A stretch of 64,000 nt of DNA from assembly GCA_016745215.1 (NCBI GenBank), contig CP050890.1:3720001-3784000 (forward strand). Direction: 5' to 3'. Both the position numbers and the translations under genes were made by a program. The notes under the pieces were generated by a model. The model did no database searches. It was not told the origin of the DNA and was given only the letters and a program-made list of their open reading frames with translations. Source of the DNA: Thiohalocapsa sp. PB-PSB1 (GTDB lineage: Bacteria; Pseudomonadota; Gammaproteobacteria; Chromatiales; Chromatiaceae). Positions 46,290-54,707 of this stretch are shown here, piece by piece. Numbering within the stretch: position 1 is the first letter of the stretch; each line of letters starts with the position of its first letter.

Positions 46290-47081
46290 ATGTCAATCAA
46301 TGCCTTAGAAAACACCTCACCCGCAGAACTCGCCAGTGCTATTGATAACGAGGCACAGATTCGCAGCGTGGATGCGACTGCCGCGGTGGAATGGCTGAGG
46401 TCCGGCTGGCAGACTTTCCGTGCGGCACCTAGCATCAGTCTGCTCTACGGTACTCTGTTCGCATTAGTCTGTGCCGGGTTCAGCCTACTGATTATGTCCA
46501 GCCCAGGCTTCACCACCGCATTTCTGACCGGCTTGCTGCTGGTTGCCCCGTTAATTGCTTGCGGTCTGTATGTAGCCGCGCGACAGCATGCGTCCGGCGA
46601 GCGTATCAGTATCACCGACAGTCTGGTCTTGCTCTGGAGTCGGCGCACCAACCTGAGTCTGTTCGGACTCTTCCTGGCCTTGGTCATGGCCGCCTGGGTA
46701 CGCTTTTCATCCTTACTGTTCGCCTTCAAGGTAAACGCCTTTGCTCCTACCTCTTACAGCTGGGAGAATTTTCTATCCGGCAGTTTTGATCCAGTCATTG
46801 TCGGCTTCTTTGTCGTCATTGGGGCAATATTGGCGAGTGTTGTCTTCATTACCAGCGCCGTGGCTATTCCAATGATCGTCGATCGCGATGCTGGACCGAT
46901 CACAGCCATCTCAGCGAGCTACCGCGCCGTCATGTCAAACCGGCTGGCAATGATTTTGTGGGCATCTATCATCGTCGCGTTGACCACCATCGGTATCCTG
47001 ACATGGTTTGTTGGAATGATCGTACTGTTTCCATTACTTGGCTATGCGACATGGCATAGCTATCGAGCTTTAGTGGATTAA
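46290..47081 (+). CDS. DUF2189 inner-membrane protein
   Basis: 263 residues. After a cytoplasmic N-terminus, VEWLRSGWQTFRAAPSISLL (about 33-52) is the conserved DUF2189 opening. Six hydrophobic segments follow, with GLYVAARQHASGE and IPMIVDRDAGPITAISASYR between. Its function is unknown. AGGTTAGGAG stands 10 bases before the ATG. Confidence 0.85.
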   Translation: MSINALENTSPAELASAIDNEAQIRSVDATAAVEWLRSGWQTFRAAPSISLLYGTLFALVCAGFSLLIMSSPGFTTAFLTGLLLVAPLIACGLYVAARQHASGERISITDSLVLLWSRRTNLSLFGLFLALVMAAWVRFSSLLFAFKVNAFAPTSYSWENFLSGSFDPVIVGFFVVIGAILASVVFITSAVAIPMIVDRDAGPITAISASYRAVMSNRLAMILWASIIVALTTIGILTWFVGMIVLFPLLGYATWHSYRALVD

Positions 47082-47369
47082 GGCGATTTCTGTCAAGAAA
47101 CATACCGCTTGGCTTATCTTCTCGTCCGGCCCCGACGTCGCGGCAACCCGCCCATGGAGCGACTATGGACGGATTGCCGCTTCGCGCAGGTGAACCAGCA
47201 TCCGGCGCCAGTTGGTCTGCTTCTCCACGGCAATCGCTCGAGGATAAAAGCACAAGTGGCTCTTCCGATGCCCTGCAACGGCATCCAAAAACATGCCAGA
47301 CAAGAACCGCTGCAATGCGACCGCACCTCAGCGACGATCCAACCTGATGATCCGAAAAACCCCTCTACA
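47082..47369. other. Gap with short dispersed repeats
   Basis: No gene is supported; the frame open through it has no start site or family similarity until ATG 47370. TTGCCGCTTCGCGCAGGTGA at 47174-47193 belongs to a block of about 70 bp repeated in inverted orientation at 54475-54546. Confidence 0.4.
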
Positions 47370-48083
47370 ATGAATCGTTGTCAGCTCAGCCTGTTGCTGA
47401 TTACGGCATTATCGATGACGGTCGGCGCGGTTTGGGCCGATACCCATGGCTCTACGCTGATCGAGCGCCCGGCGGTCGGGCCGGGCATGAATGCCTACTA
47501 TTACGATGCAGATCCTGAACATTGGAAGACGATTTTCGAACGTGCGGGGAGGGAAGTTTTTGACCGACGCTTCGAGATCGTCAATGCACTGAATATTACA
47601 CCGGGTATGCGCATTGCCGACGTGGGCGCAGGTACAGGACTCTATACCATGTTATTCGCCCGTGCGGTGGGGCCGGCGGGGCGTGTCTATGCGGTGGATA
47701 TTTCAGAGCGCTTTGTCGAAGCCATCGAGGCGCGCTCAGCCGAGTATCATGTCGAAAATGTCGTACCGATAGTCAATCATCAGCGCGCTGTAACATTGCC
47801 GCCGGAAAGTGTGGATCTCGTGTTTCTGGCCGATACCTATCATCACTTCGAGTATCCGATCTCGATGTTGGCCTCCATTCATGAGGCTTTGGTGCCGGAT
47901 GGTGTCCTGATCTTGATCGACTTCAGGCGTATTCCCGGTATCAGCGATTCCTGGATTCTGGGGCATGTCCGTGCCGGTCGTGAGCAGGTGATCAAAGAGG
48001 TCGAGGCGGCTGGTTTTCAGTATCAGGGCGAGCCCGTAAAGTTGAGGCGCAATTACTGTTTGCGCTTCAGTAAACTTCAGTAA
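47370..48083 (+). CDS. Exported methyltransferase-fold protein
   Basis: 237 residues. A clear signal peptide (MNRCQLSLLLITALSMTVGA ending VWA) precedes a class I methyltransferase domain: RIADVGAGTGLYTMLFARAV (motif I), VYAVDISERFVEAI, and LVFLADTYHHFEYP. A methyltransferase sent to the periplasm is odd because SAM is cytosolic, but the same arrangement is known in a family of secreted methyltransferase-like proteins. Substrate unknown. ATG 47370 is the only start that keeps the signal peptide at the N-terminus. Confidence 0.75.
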   Translation: MNRCQLSLLLITALSMTVGAVWADTHGSTLIERPAVGPGMNAYYYDADPEHWKTIFERAGREVFDRRFEIVNALNITPGMRIADVGAGTGLYTMLFARAVGPAGRVYAVDISERFVEAIEARSAEYHVENVVPIVNHQRAVTLPPESVDLVFLADTYHHFEYPISMLASIHEALVPDGVLILIDFRRIPGISDSWILGHVRAGREQVIKEVEAAGFQYQGEPVKLRRNYCLRFSKLQ

Positions 48084-48092
48084 AGCGGGGCC

Positions 48093-49679
48093 GTGACGAT
48101 CAAGGCAAGACTGAAGTCGGGATCGAAAACCCAAACATCCAAGACAAGCGACGATTCGATGTCGTCGAGCTTCGGTAATCAAATCAGGCATGGCGCAGCC
48201 TGGATTTTTTTCGGCGAAGTCGTACTTACCGCCTCCCAGTTCATCATTGGCATCGTGCTGGCGCGACTGTTGGGGCCAGTGGAATTCGGTGTCTTCATTG
48301 CCGTAACCGCCTTTACCTCGCTGTTCATGATGGGCGTGCAATTCGGTATGCCGCAGGCGATCCTGCAGGCAAAAATACTGACCCAGGCCCAGATCAACGC
48401 GGCGTTTTGGTCCATTTGCCTGTTGGCGCTGATTTTCATTGCAATCGCGGTGGGTATTGCCGAGCCGCTCGCCGACCTGTACCAGGCAGAGCAGTTCACC
48501 AGCGTGATGTACGCGATGTGCCTGGTATTCGTGCTCACGCCTTATACCTGTATTGGTCTCGCACTGCTGCGCCGCAACATGCGTTTCGACCGAGTTGCAG
48601 TGATCAACATGGTCGCGATGTTCGTCTCGGCGCTGGTGTCCATTGTCGCTGCATTGCTCGGCGCAGGCGTGCACAGCCTGGTAGCCGGCGCTGTGGCGAG
48701 CATGCTAACGATTTTCGTTATGCTGCTTGTCTTCCTCGACTGGCACCCATCCAGGCCAAGTTGGTCACCGGTGCGATCATTGCTTGGCTACTCCGGCTTT
48801 GCTACTTTGAATAATCTGCTGATCTTCGCGACTGCAAGAGTCGACGCCATGCTGGTCGGCGCCCTGCTCGGCACCACCCGGCTCGCACTGTACAATCGGG
48901 CCTATTCCCTGGCGCGCATCCCTGCCGAGCAGTTCGCCGAAAGCCTTGGACCGCTGGTACTTGGCTCATTGTCGCGGATCCAGGACGATATTGCCTGGTC
49001 GCGCGGGCTGTACTTTAAGGCCACGTCGGCCATTTCGACCCTGACCATGCCATTGTTCGTGCTGTTAATGGTCGCAGGCCCGCTTGCGATCGAATTTCTT
49101 TACGGCGAGGCTTGGATTGGTTCTGGTGATCCGTTGCGGGTGATGGTGGTCGGCGCCGTCTTCGTGATGCTCTCGGCCAGCCTCAGGAGTTTTATCAACG
49201 CCCAAGGGCTGGTGCGTGCAGCATCCTCTGTTTTCGCCAGCGTGCTGGTTGCCACACTGATGATCGTCTTGGCTCTGGCCCACTGGGGACTGATGGCCAT
49301 TGCGCTGGGCATCTCGTTGCGAGAGGTATTGCAGTTTGCGTTGATGCTGCGCCTGCTCGGACGTTCCCGGATCAAGCTGCGCCTCAGCGAGATCGGCCAT
49401 GCCGTGGCGCCGTCATTGATCGCGTCCCTGGTATCGTTGCTTGCTGGCACAATGGCATTGCATTTCGCCAGCGACGCCATGGACAAGCAGGTATTCCTGC
49501 TGCTGACCTTCATTAGTATCGTCATCTTCGGCAGCTATACCCTAGTGGTGCTGCTCCTGATGTGGCTCTGGTCCTCGCATGTGCCTCTCAACAGCACGCG
49601 TGAGCTACTGCAACAGATTCTGGTCAATGCTGTCCAGCGTACTGCCCGTGCGCGCCCTGTCCCGCGACCGGGAAGCTGA
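48093..49679 (+). CDS. Polysaccharide flippase (Wzx/MATE-like, oligosaccharide transporter)
   Basis: Up to 528 residues with 12-14 membrane segments. RHGAAWIFFGEVVLTASQFI starts the family, followed by ARLLGPVEFGVFIAVTAF and YSGFATLNNLLIFATARVDA, typical of the polysaccharide-transport proteins that move lipid-linked sugars over the inner membrane. The GTG at 48093 has GGGG close by; ATG 48159 is an equally good start. No glycosyltransferases are adjacent. Confidence 0.8.
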   Translation: MTIKARLKSGSKTQTSKTSDDSMSSSFGNQIRHGAAWIFFGEVVLTASQFIIGIVLARLLGPVEFGVFIAVTAFTSLFMMGVQFGMPQAILQAKILTQAQINAAFWSICLLALIFIAIAVGIAEPLADLYQAEQFTSVMYAMCLVFVLTPYTCIGLALLRRNMRFDRVAVINMVAMFVSALVSIVAALLGAGVHSLVAGAVASMLTIFVMLLVFLDWHPSRPSWSPVRSLLGYSGFATLNNLLIFATARVDAMLVGALLGTTRLALYNRAYSLARIPAEQFAESLGPLVLGSLSRIQDDIAWSRGLYFKATSAISTLTMPLFVLLMVAGPLAIEFLYGEAWIGSGDPLRVMVVGAVFVMLSASLRSFINAQGLVRAASSVFASVLVATLMIVLALAHWGLMAIALGISLREVLQFALMLRLLGRSRIKLRLSEIGHAVAPSLIASLVSLLAGTMALHFASDAMDKQVFLLLTFISIVIFGSYTLVVLLLMWLWSSHVPLNSTRELLQQILVNAVQRTARARPVPRPGS

Positions 49680-49782
49680 ACACAGGCCCATGCTGCAAGG
49701 GCAACTTGCCGTTCGCTCTCCGCCAATAGGTCAAGATGCTATGCTCAGCACATCGACAGCAACTACCCAGAGGTCTATTGGT

Positions 49783-50649
49783 ATGGCAAGTTATGCCTTG
49801 AAACAAGAAACCGATGAACTTCGGGAATACATGAAGGAACTCAGCTATCAGGCCATGCGCACCGACATGGCGGTGAACCGTTTGTCTGGAGAGATGCGTG
49901 AATTCAAAGACGAGATGCGCGGATTTAAGGATGAGATGCTTGAATTCAAAGACGAGATGCGCGGATTCAAGGATGAGATGCTTGAATTCAAAGACGAGAT
50001 GCGCGGATTCAAAGACGAGATGCGCGGATTCAAGGATGAGATGCTTGAATTCAAAGACGAGATGCGCGGATTCAAGGATGAGATGCGTGAATTCAAAGAC
50101 GAGATGAGTGAATTCAAGGATGAAATGCGCGGATTCAAAGACGAGATGAGCGAATTCAAGGATGAAATGCGTGAATTCAAAGACGAGACACGCCGAGAGA
50201 GTCAACGCATGAACAAACAATGGGGCGATTTGGCAAACCGTCTCGGAACCCTGGTGGAGGATATCGTTGCTCCGAGTCTACCAAGGCTCGCTGCTGAATA
50301 TTTCGACTGTGACATCCTGGAACTGTTTGCCCTGCGCGTGGTGCGCCGCAAGGGCGGCGAGACCAGGGAATACGACGCCATGCTGGTCTGCCCAGGGCTG
50401 GTCCTGATCAACGAAACCAAGTCTCGACTGCAGGCAACGCAGGTCGAGGAATTACTTCAGACATTGGCCGAATTCCCACGCTTTTATCCCGAATACCAAG
50501 ATAGGCGCATCATTGGCGTCCTTGCGAGCCTGTACCCTGAAGACGGCATCGTTACACATGCGACCCGCAAGGGGGTGCTGGTGATGGGCATGGGTGATGA
50601 AGCTATGCAATTGCTCAATCCTGATGCCCTGCACTCCGCCAGCAGCTGA
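49783..50649 (+). CDS. Heptad-repeat protein with PD-(D/E)XK nuclease-like C-terminus
   Basis: 288 residues from ATG 49783. Residues 40-137 are fourteen perfect heptads of the type EFKDEMR/GFKDEML, coded by nearly identical 21-bp units (49900-50193); this should be a long coiled coil. The C-terminal part (about 150-280) has EYFDCDILELFALRVVRRKG, EYDAMLVCPGLVLINETKSR and a closing ATRKGVLVMGMGD, with the E..D...ETK order of PD-(D/E)XK folds as in DUF3782-like proteins. Enzyme activity is inference. The longer upstream frame overlaps the flippase end and is unlikely to be translated. Confidence 0.7.
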   Translation: MASYALKQETDELREYMKELSYQAMRTDMAVNRLSGEMREFKDEMRGFKDEMLEFKDEMRGFKDEMLEFKDEMRGFKDEMRGFKDEMLEFKDEMRGFKDEMREFKDEMSEFKDEMRGFKDEMSEFKDEMREFKDETRRESQRMNKQWGDLANRLGTLVEDIVAPSLPRLAAEYFDCDILELFALRVVRRKGGETREYDAMLVCPGLVLINETKSRLQATQVEELLQTLAEFPRFYPEYQDRRIIGVLASLYPEDGIVTHATRKGVLVMGMGDEAMQLLNPDALHSASS

Positions 50650-50710
50650 CCGCCATCCTAGAACGCATTGATTGGGGTGAGCCTGCTCAGCTCAACAAGA
50701 TCACAGGCCC

Positions 50711-53700
50711 ATGCTTCAAGTACACCATAGCAATCGTCTCGAAGTTCTGCTGCTGCTGCTGCGCCAAATCCTGTCCGAGCCGCTGCGCGACGCCTTCGAC
50801 TCCGAGCAGATCGTGGTACAAAATCAGGGTATGGCGCGCTGGCTTGCACAGCAACTCGCGGCAGCCGATGGCATTGCCGCCAATCTGGCATTTCCGCTGC
50901 CCGCCAGCTTTATCTGGCGGGTGTTTCGCGCCTGGATCGGCGATTTGCCGGAGCAGTCGGACTATGATCGTGACCGGCTTGCATGGCGCATCTACGCACG
51001 CTTGCCGGTGCATCTTCAAGACCCGGCTTTTGCCGAGCTGTCCGGTTATCTGCAAGGCGAGCCCAGGGCACTGAAGCGCTGGCAACTGGCATGGCGAATC
51101 AGCGACCTGTTCGACCGGTATCTGGTCTATCGCCCAGAACTGGTGCTGAATTGGGAGACCGGGGCTGGGACCGACTGGCAGGCGTCATTGTGGCGCGATC
51201 TGTGTTCCAACAGGCCAGGCCCGCACCGTGCCCGGCTGTTTGCCGATGTGCAATCGGCGTTTGCCGCCGGTCGGTCCCCAGTTGCGCCGGAACTGCTGCC
51301 GGAGCGCGTTGCGCTGTTCGGTCTGACCGCGCTGGCGCCAGCGCAATGCACAGTACTGCGGGTGCTGGCACAAGCCTGCGACGTGCATCTATTCCTGCTC
51401 AACCCCTGCATCGAATATTGGGCCGATGTGGTCGATGAGCGCGGTCACATGCGCCGACGTGCACGCGCCCTGGCCGAGGGCCTGCCGGATCCCGGCTCGC
51501 TGTTGGATCTGGGCAATCCGTTGTTGGCGGCATTCGGTCACAGCGGACAGGCGTTCGTCGATCAGGTGCTGGAATTGGATGATGATCCAACCGATGTCTT
51601 TATCGAGACCAATGAACAGACCCTGCTGGCCTGTTTGCAACAGGACATCCTGACCCTAACCGATCGGCGCAGCGCTGATCCCGCCGAACGTCGCCTGCTT
51701 GACCCGGCGGATACATCGCTCAGCGTGCATTGCTGCCACGGCCCGCTGCGCGAGGTGCAGGTGCTGCACGACCAGCTGCTCGGGCTCTTCGAAACAATGG
51801 TCGTGTCGCGATCGACTCCGGACGCTTCCCAGGCTTCCGGTCTGGAGCCCCGTGATATCTTTGTAATGGCGCCGGATATCGACCTCTACGCCCCCTTCAT
51901 CGAGGCCGTCTTCGGCTCCGCGCCGAGCGCGCGGCACATTCCCTGGGCCATTGCTGACCGCCGGCTTGGCGCCGAACAACCGTTGTTGGCAGCCCTGTCC
52001 GAGCTGCTGGCCCTGCCGCTGAGCCGGGTCACGGCGCCGCAACTGCTCGGCTGGTTGCAGGTGCCCGCTGTCGCCCGTCGCTTCCAGATCGACCCAGCGG
52101 GTCTGGCGCGCATCCGCACCTGGGTGCAGGAAAGCGGTGTCCGCTGGGGGCTGGACGCCGACATGCGCGCCGGCCTGGCACTGCCCGCCGACGATGCCAA
52201 CAGTTGGGCGTTCGGCTTGCGACGTCTGTTCCTCGGCTATGCGTTGCCGCCGGATTCGGCAGTGTATGCCGACACGCTCCCCTATGCCGACATCGAGGGC
52301 AGCGATGCTGTGCTGCTGGGCGCTTTGCAGGAATTCATCGATCAAATCAGCCATTGGCGCGAGATTCTGGCCCGCCCGCACCATGCCGAAGCCTGGCGCC
52401 GCCACATCAGCGCAATGCTCGATGCCCTGTTCGCACCGGATGAGGACGAGGAAGCCTTGTTGCAGAGGATGCGCGAGGCGCTAGACGACTTTGCCGAACA
52501 GGCCGCCGCTGCCGGGCTCGGCCCGAATGCTGCGCAGGCCGCTGCCGATACGCTGCCCGATCAACGAATCGAATCACTCCTGGCCCCGGATATCCTGCGC
52601 GCGCATCTGCAAGAAGTCATCGACCAGCCCGCCGCTGGCCATCGCTTCCTGACCGGCGCGGTCACCTTTTGCAACATGGTGCCGATGCGCAATATCCCGG
52701 CGCCTGTGATCTGTCTGCTCGGCATGAATGCTGGCGATTTTCCACGTGCTCAGCGTCCGCTCGGCTTTGATCTGATGGCAAAGCATCCGCGCCGTGGAGA
52801 TCGCTCTCGCCGCGATGATGATCGCTATCTGTTCTTGGAGGTGCTGTTGTCCGCCCGCGATCGATTGCACATCTCCTACATCGGTCGAGATGCGCGAGAC
52901 AACGGCATCAAGGTGCCCTCCGTGGTGGTGGATGAATTGCTCGACGTGATCGACCGCGGCTTTATCTTGCCCGGCACGACTAAGCCGGAACAACGACTGC
53001 CGTCGACCCGGATCAGGATCGAACACCCGTTGCAGCCGTTCTCGCCGCGCTGCTTCGACGCCCTCGATACCCGTCTGCACAGCTATGCCGAGGACTGGCT
53101 GGAGGTGGCCCAGAGTGCCGATGGCGGCCACATCAAGACATTCGCGCGGCTCGCCGCGCGGGAAACGGCTGCATCTGAACCGCCGCTGCCGGCATTGGCG
53201 GAATTGCCACCCGTCATCCAGCTGAGCGACCTGATTCGTTTCCTGCGCGACCCGGCACGCTGGTTCCTGGAACAGCGACTGCGGCTGCGTCTGCCTTGGG
53301 ATGCAGCCAACCTGACCGATAGCGAACCCTTTGGTGTCGCCGGCCTGGAACGCTGGTCCATCGCCCAACAACTGTTGGCGCTTGGCGATCAGGCGCAGAA
53401 CGCGGAGGGTTTGGCGCGCTTGCGGGCCGAGGGCGTATTGCCCCACGGCGCCGCCGGCGAGTTGCTGTATTGGCGTGAGGCACGACGCGTCGAACGGTTC
53501 CGCAACCAACGCGATCGCCTGGCGAGCAATCCATTACCACCCATCGAGCTGGATCTAGTGCTCGCAGACACCGGCATACGCATCCAGGGTAGCCTCGACG
53601 GCATCACAGATGCTGGCCTGATCGACTGCCGGCTGGGTCGCCTGAAGGCAAAACATCTGCTTGACCTGTGGTCGCGGCATCTGGCATTGAACGCGGTCGC

Positions 53701-54073
53701 AGTGGCTGACATGCCAAGGCAAAGCTGCTATCTGAGCGAAGCCAAAGACAATCTAGTGTTGACCCGATTGTCCCCGGTAGCCGACGCACTGGCCCAACTT
53801 GGCGAGCTGACGGCATTGTTCATCGCCGCGCATGCCGGGCCGCTGCCGCTGTTCCCCGAGTCCAGTCTTGCCTGGGCGCAGTATCGAGACATGACCAAGG
53901 TGCTGAACGTATGGGAAGACGCCTATCCCGAGCGCGCGGGCGAAGGCTCGGAGATGGCCATCCGCACCGCCTTGCGTGGTCAGGCAAATCCGCTGGGCGA
54001 GCCTTTCCAGAACCTGTCGCGCCAGGTATTCGATCCGCTGTTGGCAGCGATGGAAACACAGGATCCTTGGTAG
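50711..54073 (+). CDS. recC: Exodeoxyribonuclease V gamma subunit RecC
   Basis: 1120 residues, the normal RecC length. MLQVHHSNRLEVLLLLL, then QNQGMARWLAQQLAAADGIA and FPLPASFIWRVF, are the family's N-terminal signature. The helicase-like and nuclease-like inactive domains follow; FCNMVPMRNIPAPVICLLGM and HPRRGDRSRRDDDRYLFLE are also conserved. RecC recognises Chi within RecBCD. recB and recD are not next to it in the window. Its stop codon lies in the first bases of a dispersed repeat (TTGGTAGCGG). Confidence 0.95.
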   Translation: MLQVHHSNRLEVLLLLLRQILSEPLRDAFDSEQIVVQNQGMARWLAQQLAAADGIAANLAFPLPASFIWRVFRAWIGDLPEQSDYDRDRLAWRIYARLPVHLQDPAFAELSGYLQGEPRALKRWQLAWRISDLFDRYLVYRPELVLNWETGAGTDWQASLWRDLCSNRPGPHRARLFADVQSAFAAGRSPVAPELLPERVALFGLTALAPAQCTVLRVLAQACDVHLFLLNPCIEYWADVVDERGHMRRRARALAEGLPDPGSLLDLGNPLLAAFGHSGQAFVDQVLELDDDPTDVFIETNEQTLLACLQQDILTLTDRRSADPAERRLLDPADTSLSVHCCHGPLREVQVLHDQLLGLFETMVVSRSTPDASQASGLEPRDIFVMAPDIDLYAPFIEAVFGSAPSARHIPWAIADRRLGAEQPLLAALSELLALPLSRVTAPQLLGWLQVPAVARRFQIDPAGLARIRTWVQESGVRWGLDADMRAGLALPADDANSWAFGLRRLFLGYALPPDSAVYADTLPYADIEGSDAVLLGALQEFIDQISHWREILARPHHAEAWRRHISAMLDALFAPDEDEEALLQRMREALDDFAEQAAAAGLGPNAAQAAADTLPDQRIESLLAPDILRAHLQEVIDQPAAGHRFLTGAVTFCNMVPMRNIPAPVICLLGMNAGDFPRAQRPLGFDLMAKHPRRGDRSRRDDDRYLFLEVLLSARDRLHISYIGRDARDNGIKVPSVVVDELLDVIDRGFILPGTTKPEQRLPSTRIRIEHPLQPFSPRCFDALDTRLHSYAEDWLEVAQSADGGHIKTFARLAARETAASEPPLPALAELPPVIQLSDLIRFLRDPARWFLEQRLRLRLPWDAANLTDSEPFGVAGLERWSIAQQLLALGDQAQNAEGLARLRAEGVLPHGAAGELLYWREARRVERFRNQRDRLASNPLPPIELDLVLADTGIRIQGSLDGITDAGLIDCRLGRLKAKHLLDLWSRHLALNAVAVADMPRQSCYLSEAKDNLVLTRLSPVADALAQLGELTALFIAAHAGPLPLFPESSLAWAQYRDMTKVLNVWEDAYPERAGEGSEMAIRTALRGQANPLGEPFQNLSRQVFDPLLAAMETQDPW

Positions 54074-54290
54074 CGGTTCATGAATAACCTATACAACGCT
54101 ATCCAGACATCAGCGGAGTGCAATCGGGGTCGGGGTCGCTATCGGAATCGGAATCGGAATCGGAATCGAGAGAGAAAACGCCCTATGCCATTCGGTCATG
54201 AGAAGCTCGACGTATCGCGTGCGGCCAGAATGAGTCGGCAGGCGACACCCAAGCCAAAAACCTGTTTAGCTTGTTTCTGCACCATCACTT
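54067..54290. repeat. Dispersed IVP repeat, copy 2, at the end of recC
   Basis: It starts in the last two codons of recC. It keeps the left part (GCTATCGGAATCGGAATCGG microsatellite), the ORF start ATGCCATTCGGTCATGAGAA, and the right end, but the ORF body is deleted after about 14 codons. Confidence 0.8.
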
Positions 54291-54474
54291 AGCGTAGGAG
54301 TGGCTGTTCGGTTTGGCTGTTCTACCGACGTCAGCCGCAATACGCTGACGCTGCACTTCAGGTTATTGCGGGAGCGGGGACTCTTGGTATTGCAAATCAG
54401 GACAGGTGAGGAATGGCACCTGGGCAACCGCTGGGCAACCGCGCCATGCCAAGGGTAGTCCTGCTGCTTTTTTT

Positions 54475-54546
54475 GGTCGATTGTCGGAGAGAAATAGACT
54501 TGGCGCAGGATGCTCGTTCGCCTTCGCGAAGCGGCAACTCGCCCAT
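54475..54546. repeat. Short dispersed repeat, inverted relative to 47169-47240
   Basis: Reverse-complemented, it reads TTGCCGCTTCGCGAAGGCGA then ACGAGCATCCTGCGCCA. The 47.2-kb copy has the same order with scattered changes. It may be a RAYT-type REP unit. Confidence 0.5.
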
Positions 54547-54655
54547 ACCGGCCGTGCACCGGGCGGCGGACGATCTCACCGTTGACCCGCTCGTCGCGCT
54601 CGTCTGGGCTCAGCAGCAGCTGGTCGAGGGCGGCAAGCTTACGGATAGGCAATGC
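54520..54655 (-). pseudogene. Uma2-family endonuclease, N-terminal fragment
   Basis: LPIRKLAALDQLLLSPDERD followed by GEIVRRPVHGRYG matches the first 40 residues of Uma2-type PD-(D/E)XK proteins. No nuclease core follows, and the frame then leaves the family. The fragment lies between the recC-side repeat and the sucrose synthase end. Confidence 0.45.
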
Positions 54656-54707
54656 AACAGAGGATCGCGCGGTTGACCCCGAGCGCTCGGGCACGCGCAG
54701 CAGAGCC

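Noticed and set aside
49900..50193. CRISPR or non-coding satellite
   Set aside because: 21-bp units keep one open frame and code regular heptads within a larger protein.
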